Shown: positions 1 through 9,632 of the stretch, piece by piece
Layout: the number at the start of each line of letters is the position of its first letter
How positions within the stretch are numbered: the first letter of the stretch is position 1
Origin: an uncultured bacterium
GTDB taxonomy: Bacteria; Cyanobacteriota; Vampirovibrionia; Gastranaerophilales; Gastranaerophilaceae
Assembly (NCBI GenBank): GCA_905216055.1
Contig: CAJMSH010000006.1
Location: forward strand, 1 to 64,000
Direction of reading: 5' to 3'
Length of the DNA stretch: 64,000 bases
Notes under the pieces: generated by a model
Told to the model about the DNA's origin: nothing
The model's input: only the letters and a program-made list of their open reading frames with translations
The model's database searches: none
Made by a program: the position numbers and the translations under genes

Positions 1-1
1 T

Positions 2-1030
2 AAATCAGGACAACCTGTTATTCCTGCTGACTGGACAGATGTTAGATTGTTAAATGCTGGAACTGAAACAGCAGTTAATAGAGATGTTTATAATTTGTAT
101 AAAGAATTTGTTGATATGGTAATTTCTCTGGGGGCTGACGGAATTCGTGCAGATGTTGCGACTAATAAGCCTGCAAAATTCTGGAAAGAATTAATTGATT
201 ATTCAAGAACAAAAGATCATCAGTTCTTATGGCTTGCCGAAGCTTCTGAAAGCTGGACGGAACCTGTTTCTGAATATGCTGTTTTTACACCTTATGACAA
301 GCTCTTGGAAGCTGGATTTGACGGATATTACGGAAGTTACTTCAATTTAAAAAATTATAAAACAGGTAGAGAGTTAACAAATCAAATTATTGCAACAAAT
401 GCAAATATTAAAAAATTTGCTGAACCAAAAGCTGTTATTGGAAGTTTTACAACTCATGATGAAATGAGCCCTGTTTTAATAAACGGTGAAAAATTTAGTG
501 AAATGATAATTTGGCTAAATGCAACTTTGCCTGTAAATTCTTATTTTGTTGACGGATTTGATACAGGTGACAGTTATATTTATTTGTGGGCAAATAAAGA
601 AGCCTTTAAAACTTTTACTGATGATGATTATTATTTTGTTCATCGCGGAAAACTTGATATATTTAATTTCTCAAGACAGCCGGGAGGAAAATCTACTGAT
701 TTGATGCAAACATTTATTATTGCTAATCAGTTTAAAAGACAGTTTTCTAAAATAATAAATAACGGAAAATTTGTTCCATTGAAAACAACATCACCTTCTG
801 TATTTGCCTACGCTATGAGTTATGGTGGTAAAAGTGTTATAGTAATAGGAAATTTGAATTTTAGAAATAATGTTGATACTAAAATATCAGTTCCAAAATT
901 GACTAATGATAATATCATATTGCCATTGAGAATAAATAATATTCCTATTACCGAAAAAGGCGGATTTAAAACAACCTTAAACTCCGGTGAAACTCAGGTA
1001 TTGGTTATAGATGACCTTGAAGTTAAATAA
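2..1030 (+). CDS. GH13 alpha-glucosidase/amylase-family protein, 5' end outside window
   Basis: The frame is open from the first bases of the window, so only the C-terminal part is seen (about 342 codons). The GH13 catalytic signature is present in order: G-I-R-A-D-V (nucleophile Asp, conserved region II), W-L-A-E-A-S (acid/base Glu, region III) and F-T-T-H-D-E (transition-state His-Asp, region IV). After it comes a beta-rich tail typical of the GH13 C-terminal domain. The family hydrolyses or transfers alpha-glucosidic bonds in starch, glycogen or maltodextrins. Whether the enzyme is exported cannot be judged without the N-terminus. The first start-like codon in the window (TTG at 47) lies inside the catalytic domain and is not the real start. 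A GH77 enzyme at 40276-42306 may act on the same substrates. Confidence 0.85.
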   Translation, partial: KSGQPVIPADWTDVRLLNAGTETAVNRDVYNLYKEFVDMVISLGADGIRADVATNKPAKFWKELIDYSRTKDHQFLWLAEASESWTEPVSEYAVFTPYDKLLEAGFDGYYGSYFNLKNYKTGRELTNQIIATNANIKKFAEPKAVIGSFTTHDEMSPVLINGEKFSEMIIWLNATLPVNSYFVDGFDTGDSYIYLWANKEAFKTFTDDDYYFVHRGKLDIFNFSRQPGGKSTDLMQTFIIANQFKRQFSKIINNGKFVPLKTTSPSVFAYAMSYGGKSVIVIGNLNFRNNVDTKISVPKLTNDNIILPLRINNIPITEKGGFKTTLNSGETQVLVIDDLEVK

Positions 1031-1040
1031 ATAAAAAAAA

Positions 1041-1068
1041 ACGAGGAAATTATTTCCTCGTTTTTTTT
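1041..1068. terminator. bidirectional hairpin terminator
   Basis: Arms ACGAGGAAA (1041-1049) and TTTCCTCGT (1053-1061) form a 9-bp stem. An A-run lies on the left and a T-run on the right, so it can end the GH13 gene on the plus strand and the large minus-strand gene that stops at 1083. Confidence 0.85.
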
Positions 1069-1082
1069 GTTTAATTGTTTTA

Positions 1083-4000
1083 TTATCTTAATGCTGCAAG
1101 AGCTAATATACGTTTTTTGTGTTTTTCCATAATTTCTTTTGTACGTTCTGTTAATCTTCCTGCAGGAATTGATTTTTTTGTATTTGTAGTTGTTGTTTGT
1201 TTTTGGTTTAGTCCTAATAATTGTGAACCGACATTAGCAGCTCCTGATATTGCAGTTATTGTATTTGAAATATTTTTTTGTTTTTGTTCTGATGCTGCTT
1301 CGATTTTTGCCATTTTAGCTTTGTAGTCACTACGTTGTTGTTTTTCTGTTTCAAGTTTTGCAACTTGGTCAGAATTGCCTGCTTGTTGAGCTGCTGCAAT
1401 TTCTGAATCAAGTTTTGTATCATCCATATCTGCGTATTCTTTTGAAGCTCCGTTTTCTCTCATATTCTCTTTCAATTCTTTATCAAGACCTTTTGATGCT
1501 TCTTTTTGAGCTTTTCTTGCAGCTTTTGCTTCTTTTAATTCAGCTTTTTCTTGAGCTTTTTGTTCTTTTATATCTTCTTCAGGAGTTTTTTCTGTTGAAT
1601 CTTTTTTAGTTGTTTCTTTTGTATCTTTGTTGTCATCTTCTTTTTCATTTTCAGATGTCGCATCTGCTTTTTTAGCTGCTAACTGACCGACTGCAGATAT
1701 TGTGCTGACAGCTCCGCCAACCATACCTAAGATATTTGCAACATCTCCTTCGGCTCCAAATTCTGTCATAAGTTGACTTGTTGTAGATAGTGTACTTCCT
1801 ACAACTCCTGAAATTTGCATAGCTTTGCCAAAGGTTGAAGCTCCTGTGTTGCCTAAATCTGCAATTGTTGATGCTGATGTTGTTAGTGCAGATGCTGCTC
1901 CTGCAATTGTTGAAATTTTACTGAATAATCCATTGGCTTCTTTACCTTGTACGGCTCTTACGTTGTTTACCATTGAAGCGCCTGAAGAAACGATGTTTAA
2001 GCCTGCACTTACTGCTGTTAATGTGCTGCTTACTGCACCTTGTGTTCCTGTCATTGAGCTTACTGCGGAAATTGCTGTTTGTCCTAATGATAGCAAGCCT
2101 GCTGCTAAATTGCCGTTTGCAATATTGATTGCAGCTTTTGTTACTCCACAGGCAACTGTTCCGTATGTACCTATTGTTGTTAGTGTTATACCTGTTGTTT
2201 GTATAGGTGTACCGCTTGATATTAATGCTGCGCCTGCGGCTGCGGTGAATGGGTTACTCAACATTGCTGTCCCGCTTGCAATCATTCCGGTACCGATTTT
2301 GTTCATTATAATACCGCTTGATGTTGTTATTGAGAAAACATTCTCAGCTATGCCGACTGCTCCTAATTGTTTTTGAAGTTTGTCTTGTTTTTCTTTTTCG
2401 TCTTTTTGTTCTTGTTTTACTTTTTTAGTTATAGCTTTTGTTGTTTTTTCAAATGTTTTTTGTTTTTTGGTAACACGGGTTTCAATATTAACTAATTTTG
2501 TATTATTTCTAGTTATTGTATTGCCTGTAATTTGAAATTCTGTACTTAAGGCGTTTAATCTTTCACTGTTAGTTGCAATTCTGTCAGAATTGTTTGAAGT
2601 TGCTTGATTTGTGCTTAAATTTGAACTGCCTAAAAGACCTCCTTGAGCATTTGTTGTTTGCTGTTGTGGAGCATTTTGTCGAGCGCTTGCATCTTCTGCT
2701 GCAAGTGTTTCATTTTCCATTGTTATTGTTTGATATTCTACAAGCATTGCTTCTTGTCTTTTTGCAGCTTCTTCTGATTCTTTGGTTAAGCGTTCAGCTT
2801 CTTTTTGTTCTTGTTGAATTTCTTTTTGTAATTTTTTTGCGTCTTTCTCAAGTTCTTTTTTAGTTTTTTCTGTTTCTTTTTTTATTTCTTTTGAATCTTT
2901 TGCATCTTTGTTTGCACTTAAATCAATAGCATCTACTTCTTTTTGAGATTTATCTGCTGTTTTTTTGTCAGCTTTTTCTGCTTCGTCTTCTGCTGTTTGT
3001 TCTGGATTGTCTGAATTTGTATCTGTTGTTGATAAAGCAGAGTTTGGTTGAACTGCTCCTTCAATTGCTAAATTTACATCTGTTTCAGGTATAGAATTTG
3101 TTGGTGTTGTTTGAGCAACAGTACCTTTTGTTGGTTGTGGTTGAGATAGAGGATTGTTAATTGTTGCTTCTGTAGTTGTAGTTGTATTTTCTGTTGTAGT
3201 TTGAGTTGTTGCTGGAGTGTTAGCTGCTGTTGTTTGAGTTGTTGTTGGAGTGTTGTTTGCTGTTTGTGGTTGATTTTCTTGAGCTTGTTGTGGTTGTTGT
3301 TCTCCTGAATTGTTTGCAGGGTTATTTGAATTTTCTGTTGCGGCTGTTGTTGCAGCTGCATTTTCTCCTGTTATTGTGACTATTTTGGAATCAAGAGAAT
3401 TTAATATTGCAAGCGCATCTGAAATACCTACAAATGCTTCATTTGTAGCTTTTTCTGCTTCTGCTTTATATGGTTTTGTAGCTTCAAGTTGTGCATTTTG
3501 ACCGATTTGTTGGCTTTGAACTCCTTTTGTGTATAGCCATCTTGCACGTTTTGAAAATATAAATTGTTTTAAGGCCATTTCTATAAAGTATGCGCCTATA
3601 CGTGCAAGAGTTATACCTGAATTGTTTGTAAAATCTAATTGTGTTGAGTATTCAGGAATTAGTGAATCTTTGTATTTAGTTGTTTCTTCTTGGGAAGTTA
3701 TTTCTTCCGGAATTGCTTTATTAAGTGTTGATTTTTCTTTTGCTGTTTGTGTTTGAAATTCTTTTTTTGCAGCTTCTGTTTCTGCATTTAAGCTTTGAAT
3801 TTCTGTATTGTTGTCGTTAATTATTTGTTTTTTCTCTGCAATTTTGCTTTGAGTAGCTGCATCTGTTTTTTCATTTTCATTATTGTTGTTGCCGTTTTGG
3901 ATTTCGGCATCAATTTCTCCTGAAGTTTTGCCTGTCAGTTGTTCAAGTTCTTTTTTAGCATTTGCATTTTCGGTTTCAAGTTCTTGAATTTTTTGTTGAC

Positions 4001-5558
4001 GAGCTTCTTCTTCTTTATTGTATGCCTTGATTAGAACATCCACTTTTTTCTGTGCAAGTTCTGCAAAATCTTTATGGCTTTTTGCAATATTTATTGATGT
4101 AAGTGCTTGTTTTGTTTGTTTTTGCAAGTCTGTATTTATTGTGCCTGCTTGTTCAGTAAGTTGTTTAACACTGTCATCATTAAGTATAAAATCTTCTTCA
4201 GATGTATCGTTTTCACTTGCAGCAGCATCTTTTTCCTGTTTATCTTCATTGTTTGCAGGGTTGGTTTGTGCTGATGTTTCTGTATCAGTTGTTTGATCTG
4301 TTGTTTTTGATACTGTATCTTTGTTTTGTAATTCACTTGCTGATAATACGCTGTTTTCAATACCTAAACTTGTTGCGATATCTTGTGTAGAATCTATTGT
4401 ATCGGCTGAATATTCCATTGTATCATTACCAATTTTGTTAGCTTCTTTTGCAAGTGTTTTGCCTTGTGCCATTGATAAGATTGAACCGATAAAACCTGTT
4501 TCTATAGATATTGTTTCGGTTGTTCTTTTGTATTTTGAATCTGCTACATAATCTGCAAGCATATCGCCGATGTATATTGTTTCATCGCCTAAATCTTGAC
4601 CTAAAACAGCAAGAATATTTATTTGATTTAATGATTTTGCAATTTCATTTTTATCAAATATCATTTCATCAGAGTTGCTGCCTTGTTTATTTTCAAGCAT
4701 TCCTGTTAATTCTGCATAACGTTGTGCTTCTGTATCTGTAAGAGCTTCTCCGTTATTGACTTTGTCTTGTAGTTTTCTCCATTCTTTTATTTGTTGTTCG
4801 TATTCTTCAAGTGCTTTTTTTTGATTTTTTATTTTATCTTCAAAATTTCTGCTTTCATTTTGAGTTTTTGGCAGAAGTTCATCTATTTGTGCACTTAATT
4901 TTTCATTGTTATCGTTACATTGTTCGATTTTCTTTTTGGCTTTTGGAATTAATTCAAGATATGTTTCTTTTTCGGTAACTTCTTCTGTATTAGCATCATC
5001 AACATCAGTTGAGCTTTCGATGTTTGCTCCTTGGTTTTGCATAATTGTATTGGCAATATCTACGATGTCTTGTGGAATGTTAACGCCATTTTGTTGCATT
5101 TGAATAATTTCTTCAGCAGAATAGCCTGACCATTGTGGGTCAAGGATTTTCCCGTTTTTCTTTGCATAAGCTTCAATGCTATATTTCATAGAAATATTAA
5201 AAGAATTTATGTTTGATAAATTTGAATCATAAACATTGTATGTTTTATCAACATATTTAATACTTCCATCTGGTTGCTTTTCTTTCTTCTTTACTGTTTT
5301 AGTTCCGACAACGAGCAGTTTATCAGGATCGTTTGGGTCTCTTGTTAATTCTACATCTCCCGATATATTATAACCGTTTGCATCAATTACTTCATATCCT
5401 GTTTCGTCTTTATAATATTGTTCAAATTGCGTTTTTTGCTTATCATCCATTTGGTAAAAAAGGCGTAGTGCATCTGAATAGCTTATTTGTTCGCCATTTA
5501 CCTCCAGGTAAAAGTCCTGAAATATTTCATATTTATTTGGCACGCTTTCGATTCGCAT
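1083..5558 (-). CDS. giant coiled-coil protein of unknown function (1491 aa)
   Basis: I do not recognise this protein. Start ATG at 5558 follows an AAGGAAAA ribosome site. There is no signal peptide. The first ~180 residues are mixed. Long charged coiled-coil stretches follow (roughly residues 200-290, 500-650 and 870-950). A Thr/Gln/Asn-rich low-complexity linker sits around residues 750-815. A Gly/Ala/Ser/Thr-rich, mildly hydrophobic block (about residues 1070-1210) contains repeated S-S-G, T-A-V-S and G-A-A motifs. A Lys/Glu-rich tail closes the protein. Coiled coil plus a hydrophobic Gly/Ala block without a Sec signal resembles pore-forming translocators or large secreted substrates, but that is only an analogy. 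It is the only gene between two terminators, so it is probably monocistronic. Confidence 0.8.
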   Translation of the reverse strand: MRIESVPNKYEIFQDFYLEVNGEQISYSDALRLFYQMDDKQKTQFEQYYKDETGYEVIDANGYNISGDVELTRDPNDPDKLLVVGTKTVKKKEKQPDGSIKYVDKTYNVYDSNLSNINSFNISMKYSIEAYAKKNGKILDPQWSGYSAEEIIQMQQNGVNIPQDIVDIANTIMQNQGANIESSTDVDDANTEEVTEKETYLELIPKAKKKIEQCNDNNEKLSAQIDELLPKTQNESRNFEDKIKNQKKALEEYEQQIKEWRKLQDKVNNGEALTDTEAQRYAELTGMLENKQGSNSDEMIFDKNEIAKSLNQINILAVLGQDLGDETIYIGDMLADYVADSKYKRTTETISIETGFIGSILSMAQGKTLAKEANKIGNDTMEYSADTIDSTQDIATSLGIENSVLSASELQNKDTVSKTTDQTTDTETSAQTNPANNEDKQEKDAAASENDTSEEDFILNDDSVKQLTEQAGTINTDLQKQTKQALTSINIAKSHKDFAELAQKKVDVLIKAYNKEEEARQQKIQELETENANAKKELEQLTGKTSGEIDAEIQNGNNNNENEKTDAATQSKIAEKKQIINDNNTEIQSLNAETEAAKKEFQTQTAKEKSTLNKAIPEEITSQEETTKYKDSLIPEYSTQLDFTNNSGITLARIGAYFIEMALKQFIFSKRARWLYTKGVQSQQIGQNAQLEATKPYKAEAEKATNEAFVGISDALAILNSLDSKIVTITGENAAATTAATENSNNPANNSGEQQPQQAQENQPQTANNTPTTTQTTAANTPATTQTTTENTTTTTEATINNPLSQPQPTKGTVAQTTPTNSIPETDVNLAIEGAVQPNSALSTTDTNSDNPEQTAEDEAEKADKKTADKSQKEVDAIDLSANKDAKDSKEIKKETEKTKKELEKDAKKLQKEIQQEQKEAERLTKESEEAAKRQEAMLVEYQTITMENETLAAEDASARQNAPQQQTTNAQGGLLGSSNLSTNQATSNNSDRIATNSERLNALSTEFQITGNTITRNNTKLVNIETRVTKKQKTFEKTTKAITKKVKQEQKDEKEKQDKLQKQLGAVGIAENVFSITTSSGIIMNKIGTGMIASGTAMLSNPFTAAAGAALISSGTPIQTTGITLTTIGTYGTVACGVTKAAINIANGNLAAGLLSLGQTAISAVSSMTGTQGAVSSTLTAVSAGLNIVSSGASMVNNVRAVQGKEANGLFSKISTIAGAASALTTSASTIADLGNTGASTFGKAMQISGVVGSTLSTTSQLMTEFGAEGDVANILGMVGGAVSTISAVGQLAAKKADATSENEKEDDNKDTKETTKKDSTEKTPEEDIKEQKAQEKAELKEAKAARKAQKEASKGLDKELKENMRENGASKEYADMDDTKLDSEIAAAQQAGNSDQVAKLETEKQQRSDYKAKMAKIEAASEQKQKNISNTITAISGAANVGSQLLGLNQKQTTTTNTKKSIPAGRLTERTKEIMEKHKKRILALAALR

Positions 5559-5647
5559 AGTTTTCCTTTTTTCCTTTTTATTTATTTATCGGAAAATTAT
5601 GTGTAAAACTTTAACAAATATGGCTTTTAAATCTTTGATATAATGTA

Positions 5648-5680
5648 AAAACTCCGTAAAATCATTGTTTTACGGAGTTT
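5648..5680 (-). terminator. terminator of trxA
   Basis: Stem AAACTCCGTAAAA / TTTTACGGAGTTT with a six-base loop lies just past the trxA stop. Read on the minus strand it is followed by a run of Ts. Confidence 0.75.
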
Positions 5681-5705
5681 ACAATTGTAACAATTTTTTA
5701 TTAAA

Positions 5706-6029
5706 TTATAAATGTTTTTCAATATTAGAAATAATTGTAGATTTAGGCATTAGACCTACCAATCTTTCAAGTGCTTTGCCGTTTTTGAATACTAAAAGAC
5801 TTGGAAGTCCGCTTATTGCATAATCTTGAGCTGTTTTTAAATTTTCATCAGTATTAACTTTTACAAATTTAACTTTGCCTGAAAATTCTTGTGCAACTTC
5901 ATCTAAGATTGGCCCTAATTTTCTGCAAGGTCCGCACCAAGGAGCCCAAAAATCTACTACAACAGGCTGTTCAGAATTTAGAACTTCTTGTTCAAAACTT
6001 GCATCATTAATATCAACTGCGTTTGACAT
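5706..6029 (-). CDS. trxA: thioredoxin
   Basis: The protein is 107 residues, the usual thioredoxin length. The active site W-C-G-P-C-R has redox cysteines at 32 and 35, and the cis-proline segment S-G-L-P-S lies downstream. It reduces protein disulfides in the cytoplasm using electrons from thioredoxin reductase, which is not in this window. The start ATG has a good AAGGAGATA ribosome site. It is transcribed divergently from the exonuclease gene at 6124 and ends at its own terminator, so it is probably a single-gene unit. Confidence 0.96.
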   Translation of the reverse strand: MSNAVDINDASFEQEVLNSEQPVVVDFWAPWCGPCRKLGPILDEVAQEFSGKVKFVKVNTDENLKTAQDYAISGLPSLLVFKNGKALERLVGLMPKSTIISNIEKHL

Positions 6030-6123
6030 TATTGTATCTCCTTACTTTTTATTTAACGGATTTATTCTATCACAGAATTTTTTTTTGTGCTATTATCTTG
6101 TAAGAACTCAATAGGATAAGAAT

Positions 6124-7041
6124 ATGGCAAGAAAAAAGATAGTAGAAATTGTTCTTGATACAGAAACAACGGGATTGGATTATACAAAAGAAAAAATGGT
6201 GGAATTTGCTGCTGTCAGACTTGAAAACGGCAAAATTAAAGATGAATTCCAAACATTGATTAATCCTGAACAACATATTAGAAAATCCAGTATGGCAATT
6301 CATGGTATTACTCAAGAGATGGTTGCTGACGCTCCGACTGAAGCTGAAGCGATGCCTAAAATTCTTGAATTTATTGGTGATTATCCGATTGTTGCTCACA
6401 ACTGTATATTTGATTATTCGTTTTTGAATGAAGCAAGTTTGAGAACTTTTGGAAAAGAATTAACAAATCCAAGAATTGATTCTCAACAGATGTTTAAAGA
6501 AGTTTATCCTGATCTGCCTTCTCACGGTTTAGAGGCTTTGACAACAAAATTCCATGTTGAATTGAACAATCATCACCGCGCAATGGCTGATACTATGGGA
6601 CTTGCTTTGGCTTATCCGAAATTGAAAAAATTGTATCTTCAAAAATATGATTGGGAAGTGAAACAGCTTGATAATGTTGAATATTTGTTTGAAAGATTTT
6701 TGAGAATTCAGCAGACTGTTACAACTTTGCAATCAGAATTGCAGGATTTAAAATCTGTGTTTAAACTTTATTTTGAACAAGGCGGTGAACCTATAATTTC
6801 TCAATCAGGTGAAACTCTTGTTTATAATTCAAAACAGTCTTTCGGGTATGATTTACACCAGATTAAAGATGTTTTGGAAGAGGTTGGAGCCTTTGATAAA
6901 GCAGTTAAATTAAATACAGGATTTATTGACAGATTGGTTGGCGGATGCAGATTAGACGAAGAAAAAAGAGAACTTATTAAAGATGCTCGCCATGAAATTA
7001 CGGAAACAAGAAATATTCAAGTTATTAAGGCAGGTAAGTAA
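6124..7041 (+). CDS. DnaQ-like 3'-5' exonuclease (DNA polymerase III epsilon family)
   Basis: The 305-residue protein has a DEDDh exonuclease domain in its first ~180 residues. Exo I is L-D-T-E-T-T-G (D12, E14), Exo II is H-N-C-I-F-D-Y, and Exo III is H-R-A-M-A-D-T. About 120 further residues with a helical character follow and are of unknown role. The family removes nucleotides from 3' ends as a replication proofreader or in repair. It is longer than a minimal epsilon subunit, so it may be a stand-alone exonuclease and not the replicative subunit. A TATTAT -10 box lies near 6092 and an AGGATAAG ribosome site precedes the ATG. The transporter gene starts 2 bases after its stop, so the two are co-transcribed. 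Confidence 0.85.
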   Translation: MARKKIVEIVLDTETTGLDYTKEKMVEFAAVRLENGKIKDEFQTLINPEQHIRKSSMAIHGITQEMVADAPTEAEAMPKILEFIGDYPIVAHNCIFDYSFLNEASLRTFGKELTNPRIDSQQMFKEVYPDLPSHGLEALTTKFHVELNNHHRAMADTMGLALAYPKLKKLYLQKYDWEVKQLDNVEYLFERFLRIQQTVTTLQSELQDLKSVFKLYFEQGGEPIISQSGETLVYNSKQSFGYDLHQIKDVLEEVGAFDKAVKLNTGFIDRLVGGCRLDEEKRELIKDARHEITETRNIQVIKAGK

Positions 7042-7043
7042 TT

Positions 7044-8441
7044 ATGCTTAAAAGATTAGGTCAATTTTTTAAAGAACCCCCGGTAAAAGAAACAATACAG
7101 GATAAAGAAAAAGTAAAGAGTATGTATGCTCATTGGAGATTGAGAATTTTCTATGCCTGTTTTATAGGTTATACTGTATTTTATTTGTGTAAGAAAAATA
7201 TTGCGGTTGCACTTCCGGGGTTAAGCCAAGAGTATGGGTATTCTAATACTGAACTCGGACTTTTAGGAAGCTCTTTATATTTGACTTACGGTATCGGAAA
7301 GTTTGTAAACGGAGTTTTGGCTGACGGATCTGATGTTCGTAAATTTTTGCCGACTGCTTTAATTATGACAGCTATCGCAAATATTTGCTTCGGATTGTCT
7401 GCTGTATTTATTACTCCGGGACATGTAAGCTTTTTCGGGTTGCCGACTAATACAATTTTGCTTTGGCTTTTTGTATTTTTCTGGGGCGCTTCAGGTTGGT
7501 TCCAATCTGCTGGATTTCCGGCTGTTGCTAAAAGCTTGACTTATTGGTATTCAAACTCAGAAAGAGGAACAAAATGGTCTTTATGGTCTTGTTCTCACCA
7601 GACAGGAACTTTCTTGAGCGTTATTGTATCAGGATTTTTGGTTGCTCATTACGGATGGAAAATGGCATTCTTTGTTCCTGGAACTTTGGCTGTTCTTGTT
7701 GCTATTTGGTTGTATAACAGATTGAGAGACAGACCGCAATCTTTGGGACTTCCTGATATCGAAACTTATAATAACGAACCTGTTTCGGCTAATAATAACG
7801 ATTCAGACGATAACAGAACTTATATTGAAATATTTAAACAAAATATTTTATATAATAAGACAATTTGGTTGCTTGCAATTGCATATATCTTTGTTTATAT
7901 CATTAGATTTGGCGCAGAAGACTGGATGATAAAATATTTGAGTGAGGCTAAGCATAATTCGCTAGAACTTGCGGCTATGAAACTAAGCTCACTTCCTCTT
8001 GTAGGTATTGTCGGAACAATTTGCGCAGGTTTAATTTCAGATAAAATCTTTAAAGGAGAAAGAGCTCCTGTTAATATGATTTATTTAGCAGGTGTTGTAA
8101 TTTGTCTTGTATTATTGAAATTTAATACAATAGGCACTTTAGATTTCGTGTTAATTGGATTGTTAGGTGCATTTACATACGGCCCTCAAATGATGATAGG
8201 TGGGTTATGTGCTGTTGAATCAAGCTCCAAAAAAGTTGCTTCTGCTGCAACAGGCTTTACAGGAACATTCGGTTATATTGGTGCTGTTCTTTCTTCTACA
8301 GGAACAGGATTTATGGTAGATAAATTCGGGTGGAACGGCGCTATTGTGTTCTGGGTATTGTCAGCTCTAATCTGTATCAGTATTTGTACTGTATTGATGA
8401 TTGATGAGAAAAAGAAAAAACAACAACAAAATCAAGCTTAA
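7044..8441 (+). CDS. MFS transporter, organophosphate:phosphate antiporter (GlpT/UhpT/UhpC) family
   Basis: The 465-residue protein has about 12 hydrophobic segments and a soluble loop around residues 235-265. The motif L-R-D-R-P-Q-S-L-G-L-P after the sixth segment, together with the N-terminal Y-L-C-K-K-N and G-K-F-V-N-G blocks, is typical of the OPA family. That family exchanges glycerol-3-phosphate or hexose phosphates for inorganic phosphate. The precise substrate cannot be read from sequence, and UhpC-type sensors share the same motifs. It begins 2 bases after the DnaQ-like gene. It converges on the histidine kinase gene with one base between stop codons and no terminator visible. Confidence 0.85.
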   Translation: MLKRLGQFFKEPPVKETIQDKEKVKSMYAHWRLRIFYACFIGYTVFYLCKKNIAVALPGLSQEYGYSNTELGLLGSSLYLTYGIGKFVNGVLADGSDVRKFLPTALIMTAIANICFGLSAVFITPGHVSFFGLPTNTILLWLFVFFWGASGWFQSAGFPAVAKSLTYWYSNSERGTKWSLWSCSHQTGTFLSVIVSGFLVAHYGWKMAFFVPGTLAVLVAIWLYNRLRDRPQSLGLPDIETYNNEPVSANNNDSDDNRTYIEIFKQNILYNKTIWLLAIAYIFVYIIRFGAEDWMIKYLSEAKHNSLELAAMKLSSLPLVGIVGTICAGLISDKIFKGERAPVNMIYLAGVVICLVLLKFNTIGTLDFVLIGLLGAFTYGPQMMIGGLCAVESSSKKVASAATGFTGTFGYIGAVLSSTGTGFMVDKFGWNGAIVFWVLSALICISICTVLMIDEKKKKQQQNQA

Positions 8442-8442
8442 T

Positions 8443-9615
8443 TTATTCTGATTTTGATTTGGATTTTTGTTTTAAAGGTAATGTAAACCAGAAGGTGCTT
8501 CCTTGATGTAATTTTGATTTTACAAAAATTTCACCGCCATGAGCTTGCAGAATTTTTCTGCATAGTGCAAGACCTACGCCTGATCCTTGTTGGCGTTTGA
8601 GTTCACTGCGATTAACTTGAGTAAAGAAGTTGAAAATCTTTGTGATATCTTTTTTGCTGATTCCATCGCCTTTGTCCCGTATTTCAAATACAAATTCTTT
8701 TTTTCTGTTTACGTAAGTTACGATGGAAACAGAGCTATTTGCTTTGCTGAATTTTATTGCATTTGAGATTAAGTTGTAAATCAGTTGTTTAAATCTTATT
8801 AAATCTGCGTTAACGATAATGTCTGAAAGTGTGTAGTTAAATGTTATATTTTTTTCTTTACGCATTTCATCAAAATTTTGGAGGATTTCATTAATTAATT
8901 GTTTTGTTCTAATGCGTTCTTTTTTTATTGTAAGCGGTTGAGAGTCGCTGCGAGCGTACTCTAAAATGTTTTTTATAAGACTCATTAAGTAAACTGAATT
9001 ATTTGAAATATTATTTAGATATTTAATATTTTCATCATTATTGATATTCTCTGACAGTAAATCACAAAATCCTATTATTGCATTAAGCGGTGTTTTAAAT
9101 TCGTGAGAAACGCTTGCAAGAAATTCGGTTCTTTCTCTTGCGTTTCTGCGTTTTTCATCATATAGCGTTATGATTTCTAGTCTTGCACTAATGTATTCTA
9201 TTATAAGTTCAACTGCTGAAAGATTATTTTTGTTGAAATTTTTATCATTGGAAATTAATCCTATATAGCCTAAAATATTATTTCTGTAAATAATGGGCTT
9301 TAGGATTTTATTGGTGTTTGACATGTAAGAAAGATGTTCATAAATCTCTTCTAACCCAAAATTTTTGTAAAAATCATATATTGTTTGTTTTATATTTTTA
9401 ACTTCTTTTTCAAGATTTTCATCTTGTTTAAAACGTTCTGTTGTTAAAATCTTGCGGACTTCTACCTGATTGTTGTTCCAATTAATAAGGCTAACCCAGC
9501 TTGCATAAGCTCCTGTTAGTTGTATGAATTCTGTGTTAATTGTGTCTGCCATATCTTTTAAATTTTTTACGGCATTAATTTTTGTCACAAAATTATAAAT
9601 TGCTTTCTTGTTCAT
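8443..9615 (-). CDS. soluble sensor histidine kinase (GAF-like input), orphan
   Basis: The 390-residue protein has no membrane segment. Residues ~1-150 look like a GAF-type sensory domain. HisKA follows with phospho-acceptor H171 in the S-V-S-H-E-F-K-T-P-L box. The HATPase_c domain has N box (N-L-I-S-N-A-I-K-F-S), G1 (D-K-G-D-G-I) and G2 (G-S-G-V-G-L-A-L) motifs. It autophosphorylates and passes phosphate to a response regulator, but none is encoded nearby. The signal is probably cytosolic. Its ATG is only 17 bases from the divergent gmk start, so each gene's promoter overlaps the neighbour's coding region. Confidence 0.92.
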   Translation of the reverse strand: MNKKAIYNFVTKINAVKNLKDMADTINTEFIQLTGAYASWVSLINWNNNQVEVRKILTTERFKQDENLEKEVKNIKQTIYDFYKNFGLEEIYEHLSYMSNTNKILKPIIYRNNILGYIGLISNDKNFNKNNLSAVELIIEYISARLEIITLYDEKRRNARERTEFLASVSHEFKTPLNAIIGFCDLLSENINNDENIKYLNNISNNSVYLMSLIKNILEYARSDSQPLTIKKERIRTKQLINEILQNFDEMRKEKNITFNYTLSDIIVNADLIRFKQLIYNLISNAIKFSKANSSVSIVTYVNRKKEFVFEIRDKGDGISKKDITKIFNFFTQVNRSELKRQQGSGVGLALCRKILQAHGGEIFVKSKLHQGSTFWFTLPLKQKSKSKSE

Positions 9616-9617
9616 TG

Positions 9618-9623
9618 TATAAT
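9618..9623 (+). promoter_or_regulatory. -10 box of gmk operon, nearly leaderless
   Basis: A perfect TATAAT, preceded directly by TG, ends 9 bases before the gmk ATG at 9633. Transcription would begin at or within a few bases of the start codon. No convincing -35 at 16-18 bp was found. Confidence 0.55.
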
Positions 9624-9632
9624 AATTATACT

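Noticed and set aside
3120..3310. Thr/Gln-coding repeats as a possible CRISPR or satellite array
   Set aside because: The units are irregular, not separated by spacers, and lie in frame inside a coding region as a low-complexity linker.
1075..5560. Many open frames antisense to the 1491-residue gene
   Set aside because: They are rich in Leu/Phe/Cys as expected for the complement of Lys/Glu/Gln-rich coding sequence. They have no ribosome sites and match no family.
9582..9632. Upstream extension of gmk
   Set aside because: The added residues do not match guanylate kinase and would overlap the divergent kinase gene. The ATG at 9633 starts right at the first strand.
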